Positions 25,373-34,062 of a stretch of DNA of 64,000 bases are shown piece after piece. The notes under the pieces were generated by a model that searched no databases, was not told where the DNA came from, and worked only from the letters and a program-made list of their open reading frames with translations. The stretch spans positions 558,001 through 622,000 of the forward strand of contig NZ_JALJEJ010000002.1 in NCBI RefSeq assembly GCF_022953055.1. The letters are read 5' to 3'. Numbering within the stretch: position 1 is the stretch's first letter; every line of letters begins with the position of its first letter. The position numbers and the translations under genes are program-made. Source of the DNA: Mucilaginibacter straminoryzae. GTDB lineage: Bacteria > Bacteroidota > Bacteroidia > Sphingobacteriales > Sphingobacteriaceae.

Positions 25373-26791
25373 CTAAGACTGACGGTTCTGCTTGTACCAC
25401 TCACCGAAAGATTGCTTTGGCGGTTCGGGCATCTCCCGGTTCTTATACCACGGATTAAGTTTGTTGTTGACGGCAAACGGCGCAAACTTTAGCGTTAACC
25501 TGCCCGCTTTACCAGCCAGATGATACAAGGCAGGCGAAGCAAGCGTTTTGGCCATCACCTGCATACTGATCTTTTTACCGGTGGCTACATAGCCTTCTTT
25601 TACCAGCACCTGCCGCCACTTGTACAACTGATCATGGATATCGATTTTAACCGGGCAAACATTAGAGCATGAACCGCACAGCGTAGACGCAAACGGCAGA
25701 TCGGCATACTTTTTCATATCCAGATTTGGCGAAAGAATAGACCCGATTGGCCCGGCTACCGCAGTATGATAGCTATGTCCGCCACTACGGCGATACACGG
25801 GGCAGGTATTCATACAAGCACCGCAACGGATACACTTCAGCGAGTTACGGAAATCCTCCCTGCCTAACTGCGTGCTCCTGCCATTATCTACAATCACGAT
25901 GTGCATTTCTTTACCGGCTCTCGGTTTTTTAAAATGACTGCTATACGTGGTGATGGGCTGGCCGGTAGCGCTCCTGGTCAACAGGCGAAGGAACACGCCT
26001 AAATGCTCACGTTTGGGGATGATCTTTTCCATACCCATACTGGCAATATGTACTTCGGCAAGGTGGGCGCCCATATCTGCATTACCCTCATTGGTGCAAA
26101 CTACAAACTCTCCCGTTTCGGCCACGGCAAAGTTTACACCTGTTAACGCAGCTTTCCGGGTAAGAAATATTTCGCGAAGGTGCTGGCGGGCGGCTTCCGT
26201 TAAAAATTGCGGATCTGCCACATTCGAAGGCGTCCCCAGGTACATGTGGAACAGGTCGCCGATCTCTTCTTTCTTTTTATGGATACACGGCAGCACGATG
26301 TGGCTTGGCGGTTCCTTAGCTAATTGCACGATACGTTCGCCCAGGTCAGAGTCGATCACTTCGATACCATGTTCGGCAAGATATTCGTTCAGATGGCACT
26401 CTTCAGTAAGCATAGATTTGCTTTTCACCATCTTACTTACACCATGCTTCTGCAGCAGGCCGTGTACAATCTGGTTATGTTCCGCAGCATCCTTCGCCCA
26501 ATGCACCACTACGCCGTTGGCAATGGCATTTTTCTCGAATTGTTCGAGATAGCTGCTCAGGTTCGAAAGTACGTTGAATTTGATCTGCGAAGCAGTTTCG
26601 CGCAGCAATTCCCATTCGGGTAACTGATGCACGTTTTTATCACGCTTCTGGCGGATCCACCACAAGGTTTCGTCGTGCCAGTCGACACGCTTCTCGTCTA
26701 TATTAAACTCTGCCGCCAGTTCGGCGTGGTCTTTACCCCCAGCCCCCTGAAGGGGGACATTTGGGCTATTTTTTGTTTTTACCTCGTCCAT
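25373..26791 (-). CDS. lutB: Lactate utilization iron-sulfur protein B
   Basis: The 472-residue protein joins an N-terminal LUD domain (about 60-300, with TGVNFAVAETGEFVVCTNEGNADM) to a two-cluster ferredoxin-like segment (CIRCGACMNTCPVYRRSGGH and CGSCSNVCPVKIDIHDQLYKW) and a C-terminal tail (MPEPPKQSFGEWYKQNR). It is the electron-transfer core of the LutABC lactate dehydrogenase. The first 19 residues are odd: codons 12-19 (VPLQGAGG) come from a GC-rich inverted-repeat arm (26734-26757), and the start codon lies inside the same putative insertion. No other Met occurs before the conserved region, so translation must start within the element or at a non-ATG codon. lutA ends 50 bp upstream. Confidence 0.93.
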   Translation of the reverse strand: MDEVKTKNSPNVPLQGAGGKDHAELAAEFNIDEKRVDWHDETLWWIRQKRDKNVHQLPEWELLRETASQIKFNVLSNLSSYLEQFEKNAIANGVVVHWAKDAAEHNQIVHGLLQKHGVSKMVKSKSMLTEECHLNEYLAEHGIEVIDSDLGERIVQLAKEPPSHIVLPCIHKKKEEIGDLFHMYLGTPSNVADPQFLTEAARQHLREIFLTRKAALTGVNFAVAETGEFVVCTNEGNADMGAHLAEVHIASMGMEKIIPKREHLGVFLRLLTRSATGQPITTYSSHFKKPRAGKEMHIVIVDNGRSTQLGREDFRNSLKCIRCGACMNTCPVYRRSGGHSYHTAVAGPIGSILSPNLDMKKYADLPFASTLCGSCSNVCPVKIDIHDQLYKWRQVLVKEGYVATGKKISMQVMAKTLASPALYHLAGKAGRLTLKFAPFAVNNKLNPWYKNREMPEPPKQSFGEWYKQNRQS

Positions 26792-26851
26792 GTTTCCACT
26801 TCAACCTTAATAATTACGATGAGCATTTCCCCTTTAGGGGGTTAGGGGGTA
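26734..26851. mobile_element. Possible MITE-like element (118 bp) with 24-bp inverted ends at the lutA/lutB junction
   Basis: The left arm (26734-26757) and right arm (26828-26851) are inverted copies of each other with few differences; both read TACCCCC...CCCCCT...GGGG from the outside inwards. The inner 70 bp are AT-rich and contain the lutB ATG. The right arm supplies the last codons and the stop of lutA (26842-26844). Each arm can itself fold (CCCCCT pairing with AGGGGG). No transposase is encoded. Whether it is mobile is inference. Confidence 0.5.
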
Positions 26852-27579
26852 CTATTCAATATCTCTGCTATATGCAGCACCTTTACATCACTCCCTTGCC
26901 TTTTCAGGATACCTTCCATATGCATCAGGCAGCTCATGTCCACACCGGTAATATATTCTGCCCCGTGACTGACGTGGTCTGCAACACGGTCTTTCCCCAT
27001 CTTAGCAGATACTGCTTCTTCCGCCACACAAAAAGTACCGCCAAATCCGCAGCATTCGTCCACTCGGTTTAATGGGATCAGTTCGATGTCCTTCACCATA
27101 TTCAGCAATGATCCGGGCTTTGAAAAACCGGGCGCCACCAGTTCGCTCATTTGCGACAGTTTTAAACCCCGCTGTCCGTGGCAGCTCTGGTGAACGCCAA
27201 CTTTATGCGGGAAACGTGCCTCAAGGTGCTCCACCTTCAACACGTCCGTCAGGAAAGAAGTAAGTTCCCATACCTTATGGCGGGTACTTTCCGCTTTTGC
27301 TTCCTGGTTTTCATCGTGCAGGTGCTCGCGTACGTGCAGCACACAGCTACCCGAAGGCGCGACGATATAATCGAATTCAGAAAAGTTCTTGATAAAAAGC
27401 TCGTTACAGCCGTGCGTTAAATGCTCAAAACCCGAATTGGCCATCGGCTGGCCGCAGCAGGTTTGGTTCATGGGGTATACAACGTTTACGCCCAGCTTCT
27501 CCAACAACTGCAAAGTAGCTATCGCAGCGTTGGGGTAAAACTGATCTACATAGCAAGGTATAAATAAACCTACCGTCAT
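26842..27579 (-). CDS. lutA: Lactate utilization protein A (cysteine-rich domain protein)
   Basis: The 245-residue protein has two CCG-type cysteine-rich domains: NQTCCGQPMANSGF (about 41-54) and VDECCGFGGTFCVAEEAVSAKMG (about 172-194). Such domains ligate non-cubane iron-sulfur clusters in LutA, GlpC and HdrB. It starts MTVGLFIPCYVDQFYP, typical of LutA. Its ATG overlaps the rhaB stop codon (TAATG), which shows that lactate oxidation is transcribed and probably translationally coupled with rhamnose breakdown. Its last residues (STP) and stop lie in the inverted-repeat arm shared with the lutB start. Confidence 0.94.
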   Translation of the reverse strand: MTVGLFIPCYVDQFYPNAAIATLQLLEKLGVNVVYPMNQTCCGQPMANSGFEHLTHGCNELFIKNFSEFDYIVAPSGSCVLHVREHLHDENQEAKAESTRHKVWELTSFLTDVLKVEHLEARFPHKVGVHQSCHGQRGLKLSQMSELVAPGFSKPGSLLNMVKDIELIPLNRVDECCGFGGTFCVAEEAVSAKMGKDRVADHVSHGAEYITGVDMSCLMHMEGILKRQGSDVKVLHIAEILNSTP

Positions 27580-28961
27580 TAAATTTTGGTTGGGCTATAT
27601 GCCGGGTTACTCAAATAATACTTTAACTCGATAAGGTTGGTAGGTAACGATTTATGATTCCAGTGTTTGTGCAACGCAATTGCTGCACCCAATGAGGTGG
27701 CCTGCGGCATAGAAGCGGCAAATATTTCCAGATCTTCAAATGCGGCTGCCAGCATATTCATAAATACCAGGTTTTTACTAAACCCTCCGTCGACAAATAT
27801 ACGACGCACCGCTGTTCCTTTTAGTACAAGATTAGATGAAATTACCTGTTTCCGCACCAGATCATAGATTAGGTGATGATAAGCTTCAGTATCGTTGTTA
27901 AAAGCCGTCAGGTCAACCTCAGCAAAAGGCAGTAAATCGCCATCCTTTACCAGCAAGGGATTTTTCTTCAATGCGGGAATAATGGCACTATCAAATGCTA
28001 TCGACTTGTATCTGGCCGGGCCGGTATTGAAATATTCTGCAAGTCGCTTGGTTTGCACCTCGTGCTCGTAACCAGAAAACAACCTTGAAGCTTTTACCGG
28101 GTTGCCACGATAATCCAGGTAGCATAAACAGTCTGCCTCCAATTCTTCGGCGGTAAGCGGATTATGATTAAACGGGTTAAGGCTGATGCACCAGGTACCG
28201 GTAGAAAGCAGCATAAAAGGTTCGTGGAAGTTAGCCAGGTACGGGATCAACGCGGCAGAGCTATCATGCAGTCCGCATCCTACCGCCAGCGTATGGCCCT
28301 CATAACTTACTTGCGTAGTACAATCAGCTACGTTGGTTGGGGCTAACTTTTCGAAAATGCCTTGCGCTTCAACCCAGGCGTGATATTGCTGATGATCAAA
28401 ATCCCAAAGCGCGGTATGGCACCCAATGCTGGTAATATCACTTACCGCCTTTTGGGTGAGCAAATAGCTCATATACTGCGGCAGGTGAAGCGCGTATTTA
28501 ACTTTGCTGAATACCTCTGGCTGTTCATGCTTTAGCCGGTACAATTGTAAACCCGAGTTTAAACTACCTAAAGCGGGCGAAGCCGTTTGCCGCGAAAATT
28601 CATTTTTATCACCGTACTGCGCGTAAAAATCCTCCTGCAGCTTTTCAGGAAATGGCTTCAGGTAGTTATACAGCGGCGTTAACGGTTCACCATTTTCGCC
28701 GATATAAACAAAACTGGCACCGTAGGTGGAAAAATTGATCGCCCTGATATCGTACTGTTCTAACTTGAACACCTCGCGCAACGATTCGAATAAGGATGAG
28801 CGCAATGCTTCTAAGTTTTCGCAAGCGAACCCATCCTCGTCGGTAACCTCGTTAAACCGAGCTGATTTTTCGTAGACGATATGATAATCTTCGTTGAAAA
28901 GAAACAGCTTTTTATTCGTTTTCCCGATATCAAATATGGCTATAACCGGCGTACGATTCAT
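27579..28961 (-). CDS. rhaB: L-rhamnulokinase (FGGY carbohydrate kinase)
   Basis: RhaB phosphorylates L-rhamnulose to rhamnulose-1-phosphate. This 460-residue FGGY kinase has the first ATP-binding segment AIFDIGKTNKKLFLF (residues 8-22), substrate-region INFSTYGASFVYI, LSTGTWCISLNPF, and the adenosine motif IFVDGGFSKNLVFMNMLAA near the end. The DIGKTNKK loop and the length fit the rhamnulokinase group used by Bacteroidota rather than xylulokinase or glycerol kinase. It lies 2 bp after rhaI and overlaps lutA. The rha context makes the substrate assignment strong; fuculose is the alternative. Confidence 0.88.
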   Translation of the reverse strand: MNRTPVIAIFDIGKTNKKLFLFNEDYHIVYEKSARFNEVTDEDGFACENLEALRSSLFESLREVFKLEQYDIRAINFSTYGASFVYIGENGEPLTPLYNYLKPFPEKLQEDFYAQYGDKNEFSRQTASPALGSLNSGLQLYRLKHEQPEVFSKVKYALHLPQYMSYLLTQKAVSDITSIGCHTALWDFDHQQYHAWVEAQGIFEKLAPTNVADCTTQVSYEGHTLAVGCGLHDSSAALIPYLANFHEPFMLLSTGTWCISLNPFNHNPLTAEELEADCLCYLDYRGNPVKASRLFSGYEHEVQTKRLAEYFNTGPARYKSIAFDSAIIPALKKNPLLVKDGDLLPFAEVDLTAFNNDTEAYHHLIYDLVRKQVISSNLVLKGTAVRRIFVDGGFSKNLVFMNMLAAAFEDLEIFAASMPQATSLGAAIALHKHWNHKSLPTNLIELKYYLSNPAYSPTKI

Positions 28962-28963
28962 GA

Positions 28964-30238
28964 TTATAATCCGGTTGCTACTGTTTTACTTCCGCGCTCT
29001 TTGATTAATTCTTCCCGAACAGCTAACTGGCGATACGCTTCTACCGGCTTCAAAGCACCGCCCTGTCTCAGGCGTGCTTCAGCCACCAATGGGCGCACGT
29101 CTGTACGGTAAGCTTCCTGGATGATTTCCTGGGCGCGAACTACATCATTGTTATTTTGCGCTTCAAGCAATGCAGCACGGTCTACAATTAACGCTTGTGC
29201 ATACGCAATCTTTATTGCCTCGACAGACTGTAACAAGTCTTCTACCGGGTCTTTTACGTTATGCGAAGCATCAATCATCCAACCCAAATCCTTTGCATGG
29301 TTCATGCCGCGGGCATCCATACCTTCTACCAGTTCATTAAAGATCAGGTATAACTGGTAGGGGTTGATGCTGCCAACCGTCAGGTCGTCATCGCCATATT
29401 TTGAATCGTTAAAGTGGAAACCGGCAAGTTTACCTTCCATCAATAACAGCGCAACAATTTGCTCGATATTGGTATTCGGCAGGTGGTGGCCAAGGTCTAC
29501 CAGGGTAGATGCCTTTGCACCCAGCTTATTTGCCAGCAGCAGGGATTGCCCCCAATCGCCAATGGTGGTTGAATAGAAGTTAGGTTCGTAAGGTTTATAC
29601 TCTACCCAAACCTTCCAGTCGTCTGGCAGGGCTTCATAAATCTCCTTCAAGCTCTCTAAAGTATTCTGAAATGCTTTACGGAAATTCAGCTGACCCGGAA
29701 AGTTAGAACCATCTGACAGCCAAACAGACAGTGCATTAGAACCCAGTTCTACGCCGTACTTAATCACCTGGATATTATGTTCAACCGCTTGTTTGCGAAC
29801 GGCCTTATCCACATGGTGCAGCGAGCCAAACTTATAGCTCAGTTGCTGATCTTTCTGATCCTGAAAGGTGTTAGAGTTTACAGCATCAAAACGTAGACCA
29901 ACCTGCGCGGCAAGTGCTTTGATAGATGCAGCATTTTCGGGAATATCCCAAGGAATATGCAAGGAAACAGAATCACTGGAACGGTTAAGCGCATGAATAA
30001 CGCCTACATCTTCTATCTTTTCTTCCAGGCTGCGTGGCTCGCCACCGCCAGAAAACCGGCCGAAACGGGTACCGCCGGTGCCTAATGCCCAGCTCGGGAT
30101 AGTTATATTAAAAGCAGCAAGTTTCTGCAGTACTTCATCAAGGTTGGCAACATCAGCTGCTACATAGTCAAACTTACGCTGGTGTTCGTTTTTATGCTGA
30201 TGATTTGATTCATCAATTTTAAATTGCTCTACTTTCAT
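28964..30238 (-). CDS. rhaI: L-rhamnose isomerase, RhaI type
   Basis: This TIM-barrel sugar isomerase of 424 residues resembles the Pseudomonas stutzeri-type L-rhamnose isomerase rather than Escherichia coli RhaA. Recognisable pieces are IPSWALGTGGTRFGRF near the N-terminus, HIPWDIPENAASIKALAAQVGL, WVEYKPYEPNFYSTTIGDWG (metal-site Glu), TLVDLGHHLPNTNIEQIVALLL and GFHFNDSKYGDDDLTVGSI, followed by IDASHNVKDPVEDLLQSVEA. It converts L-rhamnose to L-rhamnulose in the cytoplasm. It lies between rhaM (19 bp) and rhaB (2 bp) in one operon. Confidence 0.92.
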   Translation of the reverse strand: MKVEQFKIDESNHQHKNEHQRKFDYVAADVANLDEVLQKLAAFNITIPSWALGTGGTRFGRFSGGGEPRSLEEKIEDVGVIHALNRSSDSVSLHIPWDIPENAASIKALAAQVGLRFDAVNSNTFQDQKDQQLSYKFGSLHHVDKAVRKQAVEHNIQVIKYGVELGSNALSVWLSDGSNFPGQLNFRKAFQNTLESLKEIYEALPDDWKVWVEYKPYEPNFYSTTIGDWGQSLLLANKLGAKASTLVDLGHHLPNTNIEQIVALLLMEGKLAGFHFNDSKYGDDDLTVGSINPYQLYLIFNELVEGMDARGMNHAKDLGWMIDASHNVKDPVEDLLQSVEAIKIAYAQALIVDRAALLEAQNNNDVVRAQEIIQEAYRTDVRPLVAEARLRQGGALKPVEAYRQLAVREELIKERGSKTVATGL

Positions 30239-30257
30239 AATTTTTGGTTTAAATAGG

Positions 30258-30572
30258 TTAAGGAAGATAAAACACTTCCTGTAGGGGAATACTTACCGGC
30301 GAATGATCAGCATTACTTTCCATAATATCGGCCATGTAAGCCCACCATTTACGCATAACCGGCTGCCCGGGTAAATTATCGAGTGCGCCCGCATTTTCTG
30401 CCTTTAATACCCCAAACAATAAATTGGTTTCGCTATCTAAGAAAATGGAATAATCGCTTATTCCCGTATCTTTTAATAACGTTTCCAATTCGGGCCATAA
30501 TTCATCATGGCGCCTTTTGTACTCCTCTTCCTTTCCGGGATGCAATTTCATTTTAAATGCAATACGAGCCAT
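30258..30572 (-). CDS. rhaM: L-rhamnose mutarotase
   Basis: This 104-residue protein interconverts the alpha and beta anomers of L-rhamnose, speeding entry into the isomerase step. MARIAFKMKLHPGKEEEYKRRHDELWPEL carries the family's conserved histidine (H22), and YSIFLDSETNLLFGVL and MRKWWAYMADIME are also typical. Length matches the family. It lies 19 bp upstream of rhaI. Confidence 0.94.
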   Translation of the reverse strand: MARIAFKMKLHPGKEEEYKRRHDELWPELETLLKDTGISDYSIFLDSETNLLFGVLKAENAGALDNLPGQPVMRKWWAYMADIMESNADHSPVSIPLQEVFYLP

Positions 30573-30636
30573 TGTATGTTATCTAATTTTTCACCTGTCG
30601 GCGGCCTAATAATACGGCAAGTAAGAAATATTAAAA

Positions 30637-30687
30637 GATTGAGCTATCGTGATTTATATCTATAAAAAATAACATGATAACTCAATC
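30637..30687 (-). promoter_or_regulatory. Stem-loop between rhaEW and rhaM
   Basis: Bases 30637-30651 and 30673-30687 form a 15-bp stem with two non-Watson-Crick pairs and an AT-rich loop of 21 bases. It lies in the longest gap inside the rha genes (131 bp). It may stabilise or separate the upstream rhaEW message; there is no good U-tract for termination. Confidence 0.4.
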
Positions 30688-30703
30688 GACTAAATAACTA
30701 AAT

Positions 30704-32824
30704 CTATCTCACAAATGCTGCGGCTACGCCACCATCTACATTGATCACATTTCCGGTAGATTTATTTAATAAACCACCAGTAATAGCGAAGCAGGCGTTA
30801 GCGATATCGTCTGGCAGGATGATTTCATTCAACAAGGTTCTTTTTGCATAATATGCAGGCAGTTCTTCAACCGTAATACCGTATGCTTTTGCACGGCCTT
30901 CTGCCCAGCCACCAGCCCAGATATTGCTATCGCTGATCACTGCATCAGGGTTTACAACATTGACACGAATCTTGTCCGGACCAAGTTCTGCAGCGTTCAA
31001 ACGGCTCAAATGCAATTGTGCGGCCTTGGCACTGCCATAGCCCGCATTATTGGGGCCGCTTACCAAGGCATTTTTACTCACGATGTTAATCACATCGCCA
31101 CCGATAGCCTGCTTTTTCATCACTGCTACACCTGCCTGCGTTACCAGGAACTGGCCTTTCACTAAAACGTCATACAACAGATCCCAATCTTTCTGGGTAT
31201 GATCTTCAATCGTTTTAGAGATAGACAAGCCTGCATTGTTAACAATAATATCTACACCACCAAAGGCAAGTGCAGCAATGTTCATGGCTTCTTCGATCTG
31301 CTCCTGATTAGTCACATCTAATAGTGCCGTGGTATAGGAATCTTTCCCGAATAGTTTTTTAAACTCTTCCCCAGCACCTTGCAAACGTTCCTGGTTCATG
31401 TCGTTCAGCACTACTACAGCGCCTTCTTCAACCAGTTTTTTAGCAATAGCTTTACCAATACCGCCTGCGCTGCCGGTAATTAAAGCAATACGGCCAGAAA
31501 GCGCTTTAGGCTTTGGCATGCGCTGTAATTTTGCTTCTTCTAACAACCAGTATTCAATATCAAATGCCTCCTGGCGGGGTAATGAGGTATACTCCGAAAT
31601 GGCCTCGGCACCCTTCATTACATTAATGGCATTGATGTAAAACTCTGCTGCTACGCGCGCAGTTTGCTTGTCTTTAGAGAAGGTGAACATGCCAACACCC
31701 GGATAAAGGATCACCACCGGATTGGTATCGCGAATGGCAGGACTGTTTTCATGTTTGCAGCTGTTGTAATAGTCGGTATACATCTGGCGATACTGCTCGA
31801 ACAGTGGCGTCAGCTTTTCTTTCAGCGCTTTGGTATCGCTCAGGTCCTCACCCGGCTCTAAATTTAACACCAGTGGACTGATCTTGGTACGCAGGAAGTG
31901 GTCCGGGCAACTGGTACCCAGCGGCGCCAGACGGTCAAGATCGTTAGAGTTGATGAACTCCAGCACGCGGGCATCATCTGTAAAGTGACCAACCATTTTG
32001 GTTTTGCTTGAACAGAAGCCGCGCAGCAACGGAGCTAAAGCAGCAGCTTGTTTCTTACGTGAAGTTTCATCCAGGCTTTCGATCTTCTGACCGCCAAAAA
32101 CAGGGCCTTTTTTACCATAATTCTGCTCCAGGTATTCGGCACATTTCTCAATCACCTCAAGCGTGTTGATATAGCTTTCGTAAGCGGTATCGCCCCAGGT
32201 AAACAAACCGTGCGAACCCAGCATAATACCACGTATACCAGGATTATTATCTAAGCACTCGCGCAGTTTCAAACCTAAATCGAAACCGGGGCGCTGCCAT
32301 TCTACCCAGCCGATGGTTCCACCAAATAGTTCCTCGGTAATTTTTTCACCGTCTTTAGCTGCGGCAATGGCAATAGCTGCATCAGGGTGCAAGTGGTCGA
32401 TATGCTTAAAGGGCAGGAAACCATGCAAAGGCGTATCGATGGAAGGCGCTTTAGAAGCCAGATCGAAAATGCTATGGTTGAATAGTTCCACCATTTCATC
32501 TTCGTGCTCAATACCACGATAAACGTTCTTCAAACTACGTAAGCGATCTACATAAAGAGCCGCCAAGCCGCTTTTCTTTAACGTACCGATATCGCCGCCA
32601 GAACCCTTGATCCACATTACTTCAACCTCGTTACCGGTTAAGGGATCTTTATCCATTACTTTGCAGGAAGTGTTCCCGCCACCGTAATTAGTCAGGCGCA
32701 GATCAGCACCTAAAAGATTTGAACGATAGATCAGCAAAGCTACTTCGTCACCGGCCAGTTCGGCCGCTTTAGCTTCGTCCCACAAATAACTTACGTGTTT
32801 AAATTCTGTTGTGTTAGCAGACAT
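30704..32824 (-). CDS. rhaEW: Bifunctional rhamnulose-1-phosphate aldolase / L-lactaldehyde dehydrogenase
   Basis: The 706-residue protein is a fusion. Residues about 20-400 are a class II aldolase/adducin-type domain (LRLTNYGGGNTSCKV, PSIDTPLHGFLPFKHIDHLHPDAAIAIAAAKDG with metal histidines, GIMLGSHGLFTWG). Residues about 440-700 are a short-chain dehydrogenase with the nucleotide motif GSAGGIGKA, NNAGLS, and the YGSAK catalytic Tyr/Lys pair. The aldolase splits rhamnulose-1-P to DHAP and L-lactaldehyde, and the dehydrogenase oxidises lactaldehyde to L-lactate. Such fusions are known in Bacteroidota and others and often occur with lut genes, as here. It lies 27 bp after rhaT. Confidence 0.93.
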   Translation of the reverse strand: MSANTTEFKHVSYLWDEAKAAELAGDEVALLIYRSNLLGADLRLTNYGGGNTSCKVMDKDPLTGNEVEVMWIKGSGGDIGTLKKSGLAALYVDRLRSLKNVYRGIEHEDEMVELFNHSIFDLASKAPSIDTPLHGFLPFKHIDHLHPDAAIAIAAAKDGEKITEELFGGTIGWVEWQRPGFDLGLKLRECLDNNPGIRGIMLGSHGLFTWGDTAYESYINTLEVIEKCAEYLEQNYGKKGPVFGGQKIESLDETSRKKQAAALAPLLRGFCSSKTKMVGHFTDDARVLEFINSNDLDRLAPLGTSCPDHFLRTKISPLVLNLEPGEDLSDTKALKEKLTPLFEQYRQMYTDYYNSCKHENSPAIRDTNPVVILYPGVGMFTFSKDKQTARVAAEFYINAINVMKGAEAISEYTSLPRQEAFDIEYWLLEEAKLQRMPKPKALSGRIALITGSAGGIGKAIAKKLVEEGAVVVLNDMNQERLQGAGEEFKKLFGKDSYTTALLDVTNQEQIEEAMNIAALAFGGVDIIVNNAGLSISKTIEDHTQKDWDLLYDVLVKGQFLVTQAGVAVMKKQAIGGDVINIVSKNALVSGPNNAGYGSAKAAQLHLSRLNAAELGPDKIRVNVVNPDAVISDSNIWAGGWAEGRAKAYGITVEELPAYYAKRTLLNEIILPDDIANACFAITGGLLNKSTGNVINVDGGVAAAFVR

Positions 32825-32851
32825 TTTATTCAGATTTTTTTAATTACTTAA

Positions 32852-33934
32852 TTAAGGTTTTATTGAGTTTCCGTATCCAACAATCAGCACCGAAAGGATG
32901 ATGGTTGCAATACCGACAATTACAGTTACAAAAGCTTTACGGCTTACGCCTTTCCACTCTTTCAGCACCAGTCCCCACATATTGGCTATCAGGATGATAA
33001 ATGCCATGTGTAATATCCACGAGCTTGGGCCATTACCTAATCGGCTTTCGCCCATGCCATAGAAGAAGAACTGTAAGAACCAGGTAGTACCCGCCAACGC
33101 CGAGAAGAAATAGTTGCGCAGCAAAGGTGTTTTTGGATTGGTATAATCGCCAAAGGTTTTATTCCGCGCGTTCAGGAACATGCACCAGATAAAGTTGGTA
33201 GTTAAGCCGCCCCACAAAATCACCACATAGGTTACGTTATTCTGATACAAGAATTGGCCCTGGTTAGGATTAGCGGCTTTCCAGAGGTTGTTGGCTTCAT
33301 TGGCCATATCTTTACCAGCATCTATACCGAAAGCAAAACAGGCGCTCAGCACACCGGAAATAATTGCCAATGTAAGCCCGAGGCCGAACTTATACTCCTG
33401 GTTATTTACGGCAGCTTCGCGATCTGCAGAAAGGTCTTTCTCTTTCATCATCCCCGCTTTACCACAAATAATAATACCTATTACACATACCAGGATACCC
33501 AGTAGCACAGTTTGCCCCCATGTATTATTTACCAGCATGGAGAAGGTGTCCTTACCTGCCTTAGGGTAAATATTATAGTAGATAGACGGTATTAGCGAAC
33601 CAAAAACAGAGCAAAGGCCCAGGATGACCGAGCTACCTAACGCCACCCCCAGGTAACGGACGCCCAGGCCATAAGTTAAACCACCAATGCCCCATAATAC
33701 CCCAAAAACGTAGGTAAGCAATAGCGTATGGCTATCGGTATGTTTGATGATTTCTGTAAAGTTTGGGATAGTTAACCATGCGGCCAATGGGGGGACGATG
33801 AGCCATGAAAATAACCCGCCGACGATCCAGAAGCTTTCCCAGGCCCAGCCTTTTACCTTTTTGTAAGGTATGTAAAAACTGCCCGACGCAAAGCCGCCGA
33901 TGAAATGAAATAGAACGCCTAAAATTGCTTGCAT
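32852..33934 (-). CDS. rhaT: L-rhamnose/proton symporter
   Basis: A 360-residue inner-membrane protein with ten predicted helices. The N-terminus MQAILGVLFHFIGGFASGSFYIPYKKVKGWAWESFW is the RhaT signature, with further matches at GVLWGIGGLTYGLGVRYLGVALGS and at WFLQFFFYGMGESRLG. It imports L-rhamnose with protons. It starts the structural part of the operon, 128 bp after the GntR-type regulator gene. Confidence 0.95.
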   Translation of the reverse strand: MQAILGVLFHFIGGFASGSFYIPYKKVKGWAWESFWIVGGLFSWLIVPPLAAWLTIPNFTEIIKHTDSHTLLLTYVFGVLWGIGGLTYGLGVRYLGVALGSSVILGLCSVFGSLIPSIYYNIYPKAGKDTFSMLVNNTWGQTVLLGILVCVIGIIICGKAGMMKEKDLSADREAAVNNQEYKFGLGLTLAIISGVLSACFAFGIDAGKDMANEANNLWKAANPNQGQFLYQNNVTYVVILWGGLTTNFIWCMFLNARNKTFGDYTNPKTPLLRNYFFSALAGTTWFLQFFFYGMGESRLGNGPSSWILHMAFIILIANMWGLVLKEWKGVSRKAFVTVIVGIATIILSVLIVGYGNSIKP

Positions 33935-33935
33935 T

Positions 33936-34018
33936 TAAATATAGGTTTATTGGTAATTGGCAAATGCAGTTGCTAATGTAAAAATGCAAGGCATGCTAAC
34001 TGTCATGCACTGTCATGG
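33936..34018 (-). promoter_or_regulatory. Predicted promoter and operator before rhaT
   Basis: On the minus strand TTTG (33964-33961) and TATATTTA (33943-33936) are spaced 17 bp apart, close to the Bacteroidota consensus, though the box is very near the rhaT ATG. Upstream, ACTGTCATGC and ACTGTCATGG form a direct 10-bp repeat at 33999-34018, next to a GCATG (33991-33995). These repeats are the best operator candidates for the adjacent GntR-type regulator. Confidence 0.45.
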
Positions 34019-34062
34019 GCAACGACGGTTACAGCTAATTGGGTCGGAAAGAAAGCAGATGA

